A stretch of 64,000 nt of DNA from NCBI GenBank assembly GCA_937982065.1, contig CALJMO010000052.1, positions 299,416 to 363,415 on the forward strand. Direction: 5' to 3'. The notes beneath the pieces are model-generated. The model searched no databases and was not told where the DNA came from. It was given only the letters and a program-made list of their open reading frames with translations. Position numbers and translations under genes: made by a program. The stretch comes from an uncultured Collinsella sp. (GTDB lineage Bacteria > Actinomycetota > Coriobacteriia > Coriobacteriales > Coriobacteriaceae). Shown piece by piece: positions 1 through 7,978 of the stretch; position 1 is the first letter of the stretch; each line of letters begins with the position of its first letter.

Positions 1-1641
1 GTCCAGGCCCAAAGCGAGACCGCCCATCGGGGGCGCACCAAACTTGAGGGCCTCCATGAGGAAGCCGAACTGCGACTCGGCGCGCTCCTCGGTAAAGCCC
101 AGAAGCTTGAGCATGGACATCTGCATCTCGGCGTTGTGGATACGCATACCGCCGCCGCCGGCCTCAAAGCCGTCCATGACAAAGTCGTAGGTGCAAGAAC
201 CGGCTGCCAGCGGATCGGCCTCGATCTTGGCGATGTCGGTCTCGGTCGGCAGGGTAAAGGGCTGGTGCTCGGCAGCATAGGCCTTGCGATCCTCGTCCCA
301 ATGGAACAGCGGGAAGTTGACGACCCACAGGAAGTCGTGACCCTCGCGCTTGATCTCGAGCGCATTGGCCATGTGCGAACGCATGCCGCCCAGGATCTCG
401 TCGGAGAGCAGGCGCGGGCCAGCAGCGAACATCACAAGGTCGCCGGGCTCGACGTCCATGCGCTCGCGCAGAGCAGCCATCTCCTCGTCCGAGAAGAACT
501 TGACGATGGGGCTGTTGATGGAGCCGTCCTCGCGGAAAGCGATCCATGCCAGGCCCTTGGCGCCAAACGTGGAGGCCACGCCGGCGAGCTTATCGATCTT
601 GGCACGTGCCCAGGCACCGGCGCCCTTGGCGTTGATGGCCTTGACGACAGAGCCTTCCTCGTTTGCGGCAGTCGCAAAGACCTTGAACTTGGAGTTGGCA
701 AAGATGTCGGTCAGGTCGACCAGATGCATGCCATAGCGGGTATCGGGCTTGTCGGAGCCATAGGTGTCCATGGCCTCCCAGTAGTTCATGCGACGCAGCG
801 GCGTGGGCATCTCGACACCCATGCGACCGAAGGCATCGGCAAGAACCTCTTCGAGCGCGCTCATGACATCGTTCTGGTCCACGAAGGACATCTCGATATC
901 GACCTGGGTGAACTCGGGCTGACGGTCGGCACGCAGGTCCTCGTCGCGGAAGCACTTGGCAACCTGGTAGTAGCGCTCAACGCCACCGACCATGAGCAGC
1001 TGCTTCAGAAGCTGCGGGGACTGCGGCAGGGCGTAGAAGTTGCCCGGCTGGATGCGGCTGGGAACGATGAAGTCGCGGGCGCCCTCGGGCGTGGACTTGA
1101 ACAGGGAGGGCGTCTCGACCTCCATGAACTCACGGTTGTGCAGTGCCTCGCGAATGGCAAAGGTAAAGTCGGAGCGCAGCTTGAGGTTGGCCATCATCTC
1201 GGGACGGCGGAGGTCCAGATAGCGATAGCGCAGGCGGGTGTCCTCGCTGGTCTCGATGCCGTCCTCGATCTGGAACGGCGGGGTGACGGACGTGTTGAGA
1301 ACCTTGGCGTGGTCGGTCAGGACCTCGATCTCGCCGGTCGCGAGCTTGGTGTTGGTGGTCTCCTCGCCACGGGCGCGCACGACGCCGTGAATCTTGATGG
1401 GCCACTCGGGACGCATGGTCTCGGCGATCTTAAAGGCATCGCCGTCGGAGTGCTCGGGGTCGAAGGTGAGCTGCGTGATGCCCTCGCGGTCGCGAAGGTC
1501 GCAGAAAATAAGGCCGCCGTGGTCGCGGCGACGGCTCACCCAACCGGTGAGGGTGACCTCTTCGCCCACGTTCTCGAAGCGAAGCTCGCCGCAGGTACGG
1601 GTGTGCATGGAATGCTCATCGATGGGACGGGTCTGGCTCAT
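1..1641 (-). CDS. aspS: Aspartyl-tRNA synthetase, C-terminus cut by window edge
   Basis: Class IIb aminoacyl-tRNA synthetase that charges tRNA-Asp in the cytoplasm. The frame is open from an ATG at 1641 (reads MSQTRPIDEHSMHT, with GGAGG 9 nt upstream) to the window edge, giving 547 codons. The last residues, GAPPMGGLALGLD, are class II motif 3 (usually GAPPHGGIAFGLD), so only roughly the last 40 residues should be missing. The N-terminal part is the expected OB-fold anticodon-binding domain. The gene diverges from serB, and the 256 bp between them must hold both promoters. Identification is firm; whether it is the discriminating or non-discriminating (Asp/Asn) type cannot be settled from sequence alone. 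Confidence 0.95.
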   Translation of the reverse strand, partial: MSQTRPIDEHSMHTRTCGELRFENVGEEVTLTGWVSRRRDHGGLIFCDLRDREGITQLTFDPEHSDGDAFKIAETMRPEWPIKIHGVVRARGEETTNTKLATGEIEVLTDHAKVLNTSVTPPFQIEDGIETSEDTRLRYRYLDLRRPEMMANLKLRSDFTFAIREALHNREFMEVETPSLFKSTPEGARDFIVPSRIQPGNFYALPQSPQLLKQLLMVGGVERYYQVAKCFRDEDLRADRQPEFTQVDIEMSFVDQNDVMSALEEVLADAFGRMGVEMPTPLRRMNYWEAMDTYGSDKPDTRYGMHLVDLTDIFANSKFKVFATAANEEGSVVKAINAKGAGAWARAKIDKLAGVASTFGAKGLAWIAFREDGSINSPIVKFFSDEEMAALRERMDVEPGDLVMFAAGPRLLSDEILGGMRSHMANALEIKREGHDFLWVVNFPLFHWDEDRKAYAAEHQPFTLPTETDIAKIEADPLAAGSCTYDFVMDGFEAGGGGMRIHNAEMQMSMLKLLGFTEERAESQFGFLMEALKFGAPPMGGLALGLD

Positions 1642-1897
1642 ACCAGTGATCCTCCTTTATGGATCTGTGCCGCCCCGTGTCGTTCCGGGCGGCGTCGTAC
1701 AGATTTGCCCAGCCTGCGTAAACCGCGCAGCCGGACATGGCGTTCTATCTTATCGCACCCACGTCGATGTGCCGCGGAAAAGTAGCTCATGCCCAAAGAC
1801 TTGACGGAGACGAAACAATTGATGCGCCGTGGCCGTCGCCAAGGCGCGCCGCGTGCGACAATGTGCCCCAATACAACTGCACTCGGAAAGGCCCGCC

Positions 1898-2533
1898 ATG
1901 ACTGCACGCCTCATCGTTATGGATATCGACTCTACGCTCATCAACCAGGAGGTCATCGACCTGTTGGGCGAGGAGGCCGGCGTGGGCAAGCAGGTAGCGC
2001 AGATCACCGAGCGCGCCATGCGCGGCGAGCTTGACTTTAAGCAGGCGCTCGAGGAGCGCGTGGGGCTGCTTGCCGGCCTGGACGAGAGCGTGTTCGAGCG
2101 CACCTTTGCGCGCGTGACGTTTACCCCCGGCGCGCTGGAGCTTGTGCGCTCGGCGCACAGCAAGGGCTGGAAGGTCGGCGTGGTAAGCGGCGGCTTCCAC
2201 GAGGTCGCCGATAAGATCGTGGCCGCTGCGGGCATCGATTTTTGTCTAGCGAACCGCCTGGAGGTCGTAGACGGCAAGCTCACCGGTAAGTTGGCTGCCG
2301 ACATCGTGACCAAGGAATCCAAGCTCATCCAGCTGCTGGATTGGGCAGTTGAGTGCGGCGTCGATATGGCCCACACCGTCGCGATCGGCGACGGCGCCAA
2401 CGACATCCCCATGATTCAGGCCGCGGGCACGGGCATCGCGTTTTGCGCCAAGCCCAAGACGCGCGAGGCCGCCCCGTTTGCCATCGACGAGCGCAATCTG
2501 ATGCTCGCCATGGACATCATCCTGCGCGACTAG
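1898..2533 (+). CDS. serB: Phosphoserine phosphatase SerB
   Basis: HAD-superfamily phosphatase, 211 residues, catalysing the last step of serine biosynthesis (O-phosphoserine to serine). It shows the nucleophile motif DIDSTLI near residue 9 (DxDxT), VSGGFHEV (motif II Ser) and GDGANDIPM (motif IV Asp pair). The ATG at 1898 is chosen because GGAAAGG precedes it at good spacing and it places the DxDST motif at the normal distance from the N-terminus. The frame stays open further upstream, but that part does not match the family. No N-terminal ACT domain is present, so this is the short SerB form. It stands alone, divergent from aspS. Confidence 0.93.
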   Translation: MTARLIVMDIDSTLINQEVIDLLGEEAGVGKQVAQITERAMRGELDFKQALEERVGLLAGLDESVFERTFARVTFTPGALELVRSAHSKGWKVGVVSGGFHEVADKIVAAAGIDFCLANRLEVVDGKLTGKLAADIVTKESKLIQLLDWAVECGVDMAHTVAIGDGANDIPMIQAAGTGIAFCAKPKTREAAPFAIDERNLMLAMDIILRD

Positions 2534-2649
2534 TCAATCCGTCTAACAACAGAATCAATTCCTCTATGTCTAGTTTCCGAACGATTTTGTTCTAATGTTC
2601 GGAAACTACCCTTCTCGTGCTAGACTTTGCACCGTCGAAGGGAACATAT

Positions 2650-3432
2650 ATGGATAAGCGAGATCTTGAGCAATTGCTGAGCGATGTTGCCGACGGAACA
2701 GTCACCCCGGCAGTCGCCCTCACGCGCATCCAGACGGCGCCAACCGCCAATCTGGGTTTTGCGCAGCTCGATCTTTCACGCGGGGTGCGCCAGGGAGCCG
2801 GCGAGGTTGTCTACGGCGCCGGTAAAACCGCCGAGCAGATTGCCGCCATTATCAAAGCATTACTCAATGCCGGCCAGGTGCGCATCCTGGTCACGCGCCT
2901 GGACGCCGAAAAGGCAGCCCGCGCCTCGAAGCTCCTCGGCAACGGCATCGACCTGGGATATGTCCCAGACGCACAGCTCGCCCTCGTGGGCGGCAAGCCC
3001 TCCCCTACCGGCAACGGACGCATCGTTGTCGCCTGCGCCGGTACGAGCGACCTGCCCGTCGCCGAGGAAGCCGCGTTGACGGCCGAATTCTATGGCAACG
3101 AGGTCGACCGCCTCTACGACGTAGGTGTCGCAGGCCTGCACCGCCTGCTCGCGCATGCCGAGGAACTTGCCCAGGCGCAGGTGGTCATCGCCATCGCCGG
3201 CATGGAAGGCGCCCTGGCGAGCGTTATCGGCGGTCTGGTGAGCTGTCCGGTCATCGCCGTTCCCACCAGCGTGGGCTACGGCGCAAATTTTGGAGGCGTA
3301 GCCGCGCTGCTCGCCATGCTCAACTCCTGCGCCAGCGGCGTATCGGTCGTCAATATCGATAACGGCTTTGGTGCCGCCTACCAGGCAAGTCTTATCAATC
3401 ATCTGAGCGCCGGCACATCCTGCGCCCGTTAA
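2650..3432 (+). CDS. larB: LarB, nickel-pincer cofactor carboxylase/hydrolase
   Basis: LarB-family protein of 260 residues. In Lactiplantibacillus plantarum LarB carboxylates and hydrolyses nicotinic acid adenine dinucleotide, making pyridinium-3,5-biscarboxylic acid mononucleotide, the first step towards the Ni-pincer cofactor of lactate racemase. The C-terminal half is PurE-like (CAGTSDLPVAEEAALTAE, then GMEGALASVIGGL and VPTSVGYGANFGGVAALL). The ATG at 2650 follows GAAGGGA at about 7 nt; the frame is open to 2617 without a better signal. larC follows 10 nt after the stop, so the two are probably co-transcribed. larA lies 2.6 kb away on the opposite strand. Confidence 0.92.
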   Translation: MDKRDLEQLLSDVADGTVTPAVALTRIQTAPTANLGFAQLDLSRGVRQGAGEVVYGAGKTAEQIAAIIKALLNAGQVRILVTRLDAEKAARASKLLGNGIDLGYVPDAQLALVGGKPSPTGNGRIVVACAGTSDLPVAEEAALTAEFYGNEVDRLYDVGVAGLHRLLAHAEELAQAQVVIAIAGMEGALASVIGGLVSCPVIAVPTSVGYGANFGGVAALLAMLNSCASGVSVVNIDNGFGAAYQASLINHLSAGTSCAR

Positions 3433-3442
3433 GGAGCATTCC

Positions 3443-4366
3443 ATGTCCAACCATCAGCACACGCTTATCATCGACGGCACTTCGGGCATCAGCGGCGATA
3501 TGACCGTCGCGGCCCTGCTCGACTTGGGCGCCAGCGAGGAGCACCTGCGCGAACAGCTCGCCACGCTGCCGGTCGACGGCTTTTCGATCGCTGTAACGCG
3601 CGTAAACAAGCATGGCATCGACGCCTGCGATTTCGACGTCCAGCTTGCAGAGGGCCTCGAGAACCATGATCACGATATGGCCTGGCTCTACGGCAACGAA
3701 GCAGCTGTCGAGCATATGCATGAGCATGAGCATGAGCACCACCATCATGGCCATGGCGAGCACGAACACGAGCACACACACGACCATGACCATGAGGCCC
3801 ACGGCCATGGTCACGAGGGTCACCATCACGCCCACCACCATCACCACCGTTCTTTGGCGGACGTCACCGCCATCATCGACGGCTCACAGCTAAGCGATGG
3901 CGCCAAGCGTCGTGCGCTCGCCATCTTTACCGCACTTGCCGCCGCCGAGGCCAAGGCCCACGGCAAAACGCCCGAAACCGTCATGTTCCACGAGGTGGGC
4001 GCCGTCGACTCCATCGTCGACGTCTGCTCTGTCGCCATCTGCCTCGATGACCTGGGTATTGAGGACATCGTTGTCGAGTCGCTTTCCGAGGGCCACGGCA
4101 CCATCCGCTGCGCCCACGGCCTCATGCCCATTCCCGTCCCCGCCGTTGTCAACCTATGCCAGGCGGGCAATATCGCCCTCACGCCCGTACCGGTCGCCGG
4201 CGAGCTCGTGACGCCCACGGGCGCCGCCATCGTCGCCGCGCTGCGCACGTCCGAGCACCTGCCGGCACGCTACCGCATCGAAGCCGTCGGCTACGGCGCC
4301 GGCAAGCGTCCCTACGAGGGTTGCTCCGGCACGCTCCGTTGCCTGCTTGTTCAAGTGGATGCATAA
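3443..4366 (+). CDS. larC: LarC, nickel insertion protein, lacking the C-terminal domain
   Basis: LarC inserts Ni into the bis-thiocarboxylated pyridinium mononucleotide during cofactor synthesis. The 307 residues match the LarC1 part: DGTSGISGDMTVAALLDLGA at the N-terminus, a long His-rich stretch at about residues 88-135 (likely Ni binding), HEVGAVDSIVDV, and TPTGAAIVAAL near the end. The protein stops after GYGAGKRPYEGCSGTLRCLLV, where full-length LarC proteins (about 400 residues) continue into the CTP-binding LarC2 domain. In L. plantarum LarC1 and LarC2 are joined by a programmed frameshift. Here the sequence after the stop is a TetR gene, not LarC2. RBS AAGGAG precedes the ATG. Confidence 0.9.
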   Translation: MSNHQHTLIIDGTSGISGDMTVAALLDLGASEEHLREQLATLPVDGFSIAVTRVNKHGIDACDFDVQLAEGLENHDHDMAWLYGNEAAVEHMHEHEHEHHHHGHGEHEHEHTHDHDHEAHGHGHEGHHHAHHHHHRSLADVTAIIDGSQLSDGAKRRALAIFTALAAAEAKAHGKTPETVMFHEVGAVDSIVDVCSVAICLDDLGIEDIVVESLSEGHGTIRCAHGLMPIPVPAVVNLCQAGNIALTPVPVAGELVTPTGAAIVAALRTSEHLPARYRIEAVGYGAGKRPYEGCSGTLRCLLVQVDA

Positions 4367-4368
4367 CC

Positions 4369-4908
4369 ATGGATGCCCGCAAAGAAAAAAGCCGCGCTGC
4401 CATCGTTGCGGCGTTCTCCGAGCTGCTACGCGAAGTGGACTACGGCAAGATCACTGTCGGCGACATCATCGCTCGCGCCCACGTAGGCCGCGCGACATTC
4501 TACGGCCTCTTTAAGAGCAAAGACGACCTACTGTCCGAGCTCGTGAGCGACATCTGCACCCACGCCCTCGACGACGATGGTACGCCGCTCGACGACCCAC
4601 TCGTGCAAGTCGAGCATATCCTCAACAACCTCTGGGAGCGCCGTCAGGGCGTACGAGCCCTCGTAGCCGGTGCCGGCTCACGCGTCTTCGCCGACTGCTT
4701 ACGCAAGACCATCATGTCACGAGCAGCCGAAACCGTCCCTACCGACCCAAACGGCCCCTCCGCCACCATGGACCGAAGCTTCCTACTACACCACATAGCC
4801 TCAAGCTTCGTAGCCACCGTCCAATGGTGGGCCTGGCACAACTTCCAAGCAAACAAAGCCGACGTAGCCAAAGACTACCTCTCAGCCATAAAACCCCTCT
4901 TCAACTAA
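4369..4908 (+). CDS. TetR/AcrR-family transcriptional regulator
   Basis: A 179-residue regulator with an N-terminal TetR helix-turn-helix: KSRAAIVAAFSELL, ITVGDIIARAHVGRATFYGLFKSKDDLL at about residues 9-55. It is followed by an all-helical ligand/dimerisation domain with a Trp-rich patch near residue 154 (VQWWAWHNF). The ATG at 4369 starts 2 nt after the larC stop, which indicates translational coupling and suggests that it controls the lar genes or senses a related ligand. The L. plantarum lar operon instead uses a Crp/Fnr-type LarR, so control here would differ. The target is unknown; the best local candidate site is the AT-rich repeat upstream of larA (7546-7585). Confidence 0.85.
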   Translation: MDARKEKSRAAIVAAFSELLREVDYGKITVGDIIARAHVGRATFYGLFKSKDDLLSELVSDICTHALDDDGTPLDDPLVQVEHILNNLWERRQGVRALVAGAGSRVFADCLRKTIMSRAAETVPTDPNGPSATMDRSFLLHHIASSFVATVQWWAWHNFQANKADVAKDYLSAIKPLFN

Positions 4909-4920
4909 GTAACTATCCCT

Positions 4921-5040
4921 TCCCAAAGTGGGAGCCCCATCCCAAAGCGCGAATCCCATTCCAAAGTTCCGCTCCGACTCAAGACGCCACGCATCCCAAA
5001 GTGCCACTCGCACCTCAAAGCGCCTAACAACAAAGTGCCC
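4921..5040 (+). repeat. Short degenerate direct repeats after tetR
   Basis: Six copies of a CCAAAG/CTCAAAG-like core lie between the tetR stop and the large palindrome. Their AAA triplets fall at 4925, 4944, 4963, 4998, 5017 and 5032, so several are exactly 19 nt apart. Flanking bases drift (CCCAAAGTGG, CCCAAAGCGC, TCCAAAGTTC, CCCAAAGTGC). No open frame of note overlaps. They could be regulator sites or a decaying tandem repeat; function unknown. Confidence 0.6.
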
Positions 5041-5101
5041 ACCACATCCAAATTCAGATATATATGTTGGTTGCTTGTTCGAACGCAACTGGATTCCCGC
5101 A

Positions 5102-5228
5102 GGGTCCGGCATAGGTTAACTTTCCGCCGCACTCCGCAGGACGCAAGAAGCTCCCGCCGCACGAAGTGCGCAGCGGGAGCTTCTTGCATGTCCGAGGACG
5201 CGGCGGAAAGTTAACCTATGCCGGACCC
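5102..5228. repeat. Nested palindrome A between convergent tetR and larD
   Basis: Outer arms of 29 bp are perfectly complementary (5102-5130 with 5200-5228). Inside them is a perfect 15-bp stem (5143-5157 with 5173-5187) capped by a GCAC-GAA-GTGC hairpin. It starts 24 nt beyond the larD stop and lies between convergent genes, so a bidirectional terminator is the simplest role. It is far longer than a usual intrinsic terminator and has no T-tract. Its loops match palindrome B at 8155-8281. Confidence 0.85.
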
Positions 5229-5252
5229 GGGCGTTATATCAATTGTCTTGGA

Positions 5253-5984
5253 CTAGAACATGCCCAAGAAACCATGCACAAACAGCGCAGCCAGAGCGGC
5301 ACCGACAAACGGCGCGATGCCAGGAACAAGCAGGCCGTACTTCCAGTTGTTGTCAGCCTTGTTCTTGATCGGCAGCACCTGATAGGCCATGCGAGGACCA
5401 AGGTCACGAGCCTGGTTCATGGCGAAGCCGGTGATACCGCCCATGCCCATGCCAACAGCCCAAACGATCAGACCGACGCAGATGGCGAGCATCAGGACGT
5501 TCTCGCCAGCACGGTTAGCAGCAGCAAGGATGGCGCTGATGAACACAAAAGTGCAGATAGCCTCGCAGAAGAAGTTGCGGGCATAGTTCGTACCCTCGGT
5601 GGTGGGGTTGGTCGAGAAGATATTGCGCTGGGCAATGGGATCGACGACACCATCGGAAGCCTTGAACTCATCGGCATACATAAGCCACGCGATCACGGCA
5701 CCCGCAAAGCCGCCGAGCATATCGGCAATCATGAAGGGGATGCAGCTGCTCCACGGCACCAGGCCGACGATGCACTGGGCAAGCACCATGGCGGGGTTCA
5801 TGCACACGGCGCCGCCAAAGATAAACAGAGCAACCGAGATGCCAAAAGACCAAGTGGTGATGGCAAACATATGACCAGAGCCCTGATACTTGGTGCCCTT
5901 GAGCACGGTATCGCAGTGCACGCCCACGCCAAAGATGATCATGAGGGCCGTTGCGCCGAATTCGCAGAGGAGTTTGGTAAGCAT
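5253..5984 (-). CDS. larD: MIP-family channel, probable lactic acid facilitator LarD
   Basis: Aquaglyceroporin-family membrane channel of 243 residues with about six transmembrane helices. The first half-helix motif is present (CMNPAMVLAQ); the second is NQARDLGPR instead of the usual NPARD. It lies 49 nt downstream of larA on the same strand. In L. plantarum the larA operon carries larD, a GlpF paralogue that conducts lactic acid, so a lactate channel is the favoured role; glycerol or small-solute transport cannot be excluded. The ATG at 5984 is preceded by a purine-rich AAGAAAGATAAGG. The NPA-to-NQA change in the second pore motif is unusual for the family. Confidence 0.8.
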   Translation of the reverse strand: MLTKLLCEFGATALMIIFGVGVHCDTVLKGTKYQGSGHMFAITTWSFGISVALFIFGGAVCMNPAMVLAQCIVGLVPWSSCIPFMIADMLGGFAGAVIAWLMYADEFKASDGVVDPIAQRNIFSTNPTTEGTNYARNFFCEAICTFVFISAILAAANRAGENVLMLAICVGLIVWAVGMGMGGITGFAMNQARDLGPRMAYQVLPIKNKADNNWKYGLLVPGIAPFVGAALAALFVHGFLGMF

Positions 5985-6033
5985 AAAACCTTATCTTTCT
6001 TGTCGGTTATAAACGATTCGTTTAGGCCGCGTA

Positions 6034-7311
6034 CTAGTGCTGAGCGACGACAACGCCCAGGCCATCGGGAATGACGGCCACCTTGGCATCGGCACCCTTC
6101 ATCTCAAAGGCGAGCTTGAGCGCCTCATCGAGGGTGTTAACCGGCGTCATGTGCATATCCTTGATCATCTGGTGATCGCACAGGTCGGTAACCATGATCA
6201 CAGGGTGATGCGCCAGGATGCGGGCAAAGATCTGGCTCGTCCACTGGTCGGGCAGGGTCTCGTCCTTAGGACGGTCGATGCAGGCGCGCTCAAACTCTGC
6301 CGGATCATTGTCGGCGATGTTGTGATAGAAGCCCTCGCCACCGTGACCGTCGGCACAACCGGCGACATCGATGATCACGCCGCCCTCGGGAAGTGTGGCC
6401 TCTGCAGAGCACATGCCCTTCACGGCCTGATAGATGTTCTGGTCGAGCGGGTAGCCGCCGTTGGTGGTAATGGCAATCTCGCACTCGACGGGCTCAACGC
6501 CGGCAAGGCTCTTCACGAACTCGCAGCCAGCCTCGTGCGCCTTGTGGATGTCGCCGGCAAAGGAGCCGATGACCTCGTGCTTGCCGTTGAGCACCACGTT
6601 GAGCACAAAGGCAAGGTGAGCCATCTCGGCAGCGGCAAACATGTCCTCGCTCACGTGGTTGTGGCACAGGTTGCCGGCACGCGAGTGGGAATCATTCACA
6701 AACTGACCGTTGTGGTTGTACATGATGGTCTTGTAGCTGGCGATACCAGGCAGAACGGACTTGCGGCTACCAGAGAAACCGGCAAAGAAGTGCGGCTCAA
6801 TAAAGCCCTCGGCAAGCAGCAGATCGCAATCGGCAGCAATCTTGTTGATGATGCACTCGCCGCCAGAAGGCAGGGTGCCGATCTTTTTCATCATGCTGTC
6901 ATCGGTCGCGACGTGCATAACGATTTCCTCGTTGGCAACAATCTCCTCGCCGTACTTGTTGACGAGCTCCTCGTGCGTCGAAGGACGATGCATACCCGTA
7001 GCAACCAAAATACGCACGCGAGCCTCGGGCGCAGCGGAATGGATGTGATGCAGCAGAATAGGCATCGTCACACGCGAGGGAACGGGGCGCGTATGATCGG
7101 AGCTAATGATGACAATATCCTTCTTGCCAGCACAAAGCTCCTCGAGCGAAGGCGAGCCATAAGGGTTGGCAAGTGACTCCTCTACCAGCTCTTCCTGTGA
7201 TTTCGTGGTCTTAAACTCGTTTTGATGACCTTCCATCACACCCGCGAAGTTCTTATCCTCGAGCTCCAGATGCAACGTCTTGTGGTCAAACGGCAGTTCA
7301 CATTCAAACAA
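6034..7311 (-). CDS. larA: LarA, nickel-dependent lactate racemase
   Basis: Interconverts L- and D-lactate using a covalently bound Ni-pincer nucleotide. The TTG at 7311 is chosen as start: GGAAGAGG lies about 10 nt upstream and the product is 425 residues, against 424 in L. plantarum LarA. With this start the known functional residues fall at the same numbers: H108 (GMHRPS), H174 (EPHFFAGFSG), K184 (SGSRKSVLPG, the lysine that binds the cofactor) and H200 (YNHN). An in-frame ATG at 7344 is an alternative without a good ribosome site. larD follows directly. The synthesis genes larB and larC are nearby on the other strand; larE is not in this window. Confidence 0.93.
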   Translation of the reverse strand: MFECELPFDHKTLHLELEDKNFAGVMEGHQNEFKTTKSQEELVEESLANPYGSPSLEELCAGKKDIVIISSDHTRPVPSRVTMPILLHHIHSAAPEARVRILVATGMHRPSTHEELVNKYGEEIVANEEIVMHVATDDSMMKKIGTLPSGGECIINKIAADCDLLLAEGFIEPHFFAGFSGSRKSVLPGIASYKTIMYNHNGQFVNDSHSRAGNLCHNHVSEDMFAAAEMAHLAFVLNVVLNGKHEVIGSFAGDIHKAHEAGCEFVKSLAGVEPVECEIAITTNGGYPLDQNIYQAVKGMCSAEATLPEGGVIIDVAGCADGHGGEGFYHNIADNDPAEFERACIDRPKDETLPDQWTSQIFARILAHHPVIMVTDLCDHQMIKDMHMTPVNTLDEALKLAFEMKGADAKVAVIPDGLGVVVAQH

Positions 7312-7545
7312 TGACGAGCGCCCTCTTCCTTTCAACTGACACATTAGATAAACCGTTGGAAGGATACGCCGCTCACCGAAAAACACCACCGTCCACCGAC
7401 TCATTAACACAACGTTCATATTTGACCCACAACAAAACAGCCGCGACCCCAAACGGGACCGCGGCCGCCTGTCAAAGACACTACAGACAGGATGACTTAC
7501 GCAGCGCCGAGGCAAACATCTACCCCGAGACGTACGCACGTAAGC

Positions 7546-7585
7546 CATTTTGCATAAATGCGTTAATTAATTGCATAAAATGGCG
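7546..7585. promoter_or_regulatory. AT-rich repeated site upstream of larA
   Basis: Two direct copies of TGCATAAAATG/TGCATAAATG begin at 7551 and 7572, 21 nt apart (about two helical turns). They are separated by TTAATTAA, and the outer ends are a CATTTT/AAAATG inverted pair. The block is strikingly AT-rich for this chromosome and lies about 240 bp upstream of the larA start. A regulator-binding site is plausible but not proven. Confidence 0.4.
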
Positions 7586-7889
7586 CATGGATTTCTAGCC
7601 GTAACAGGGTAGTGCCCTCCGGAGCGTGCATTTTTGCGAGTATTCAGCATCGCGAGATAAGATTTTGGTGTCAAAAGTCTTTCAAAAAGTAGATAGTCCT
7701 CATGACTCGACCCATCTGAATAGCATGCGGCGAGAAACCAGCCATATATGAATATCACCAAAGCCCAATCGTCGTGCAAAAGCATCAACAGGGGCCGCAA
7801 ACGTCACCCATAGCCTTATGCACCAATCTTTGGCTGCTGAAAACTCCTTTTTTTGCACGTCGCCCCAAGCACCACCCTCACCCAGCGGC

Positions 7890-7978
7890 TGATCCGCCGA
7901 AGACCGGACATCGCAGGGCCCGCCATTAGTTTACTTTTAGGCACACTCCGCAGGACGCAAGAAGCCCTCGCCGCACTC
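7890..7978. repeat. Truncated direct copy of palindrome B left half
   Basis: About 88 nt starting at GATCCGCCGAAGACCGGACA repeat almost exactly at 8130-8218, about 240 bp downstream. The copy contains the full left arm and the left inner stem of palindrome B but stops before the hairpin top, so it cannot fold by itself. One base in the arm here agrees with the right arm of palindrome B rather than with its left arm. Confidence 0.8.

Noticed and set aside
136..1785. Long plus-strand frame of 549 codons opposite aspS
   Set aside because: Shadow of aspS; the minus strand carries motif 3, the right start and a Shine-Dalgarno sequence. Similar long shadows lie opposite ppc, hisS, YhgE, htpG, serS and the P-type ATPase.
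3443..3847. Long minus-strand frame opposite the larC His-rich region, Met/Val-rich and membrane-like
   Set aside because: It is the antisense reading of His codons (CAT/CAC giving Met/Val). It has no ribosome site and overlaps a well-supported gene.
4156..4368. Open frame running into tetR in the -1 frame relative to larC, suggesting a LarC-TetR frameshift fusion
   Set aside because: tetR has its own ATG at 4369 directly after the larC stop, no slippery heptamer was seen before the stop, and long shadow frames are common in GC-rich DNA. The L. plantarum frameshift joins LarC1 to LarC2, which is not encoded here.
7567..7800. A 77-codon minus frame in the gap upstream of larA
   Set aside because: No recognisable domain, no clear ribosome site, and it begins inside an AT-rich palindromic area.
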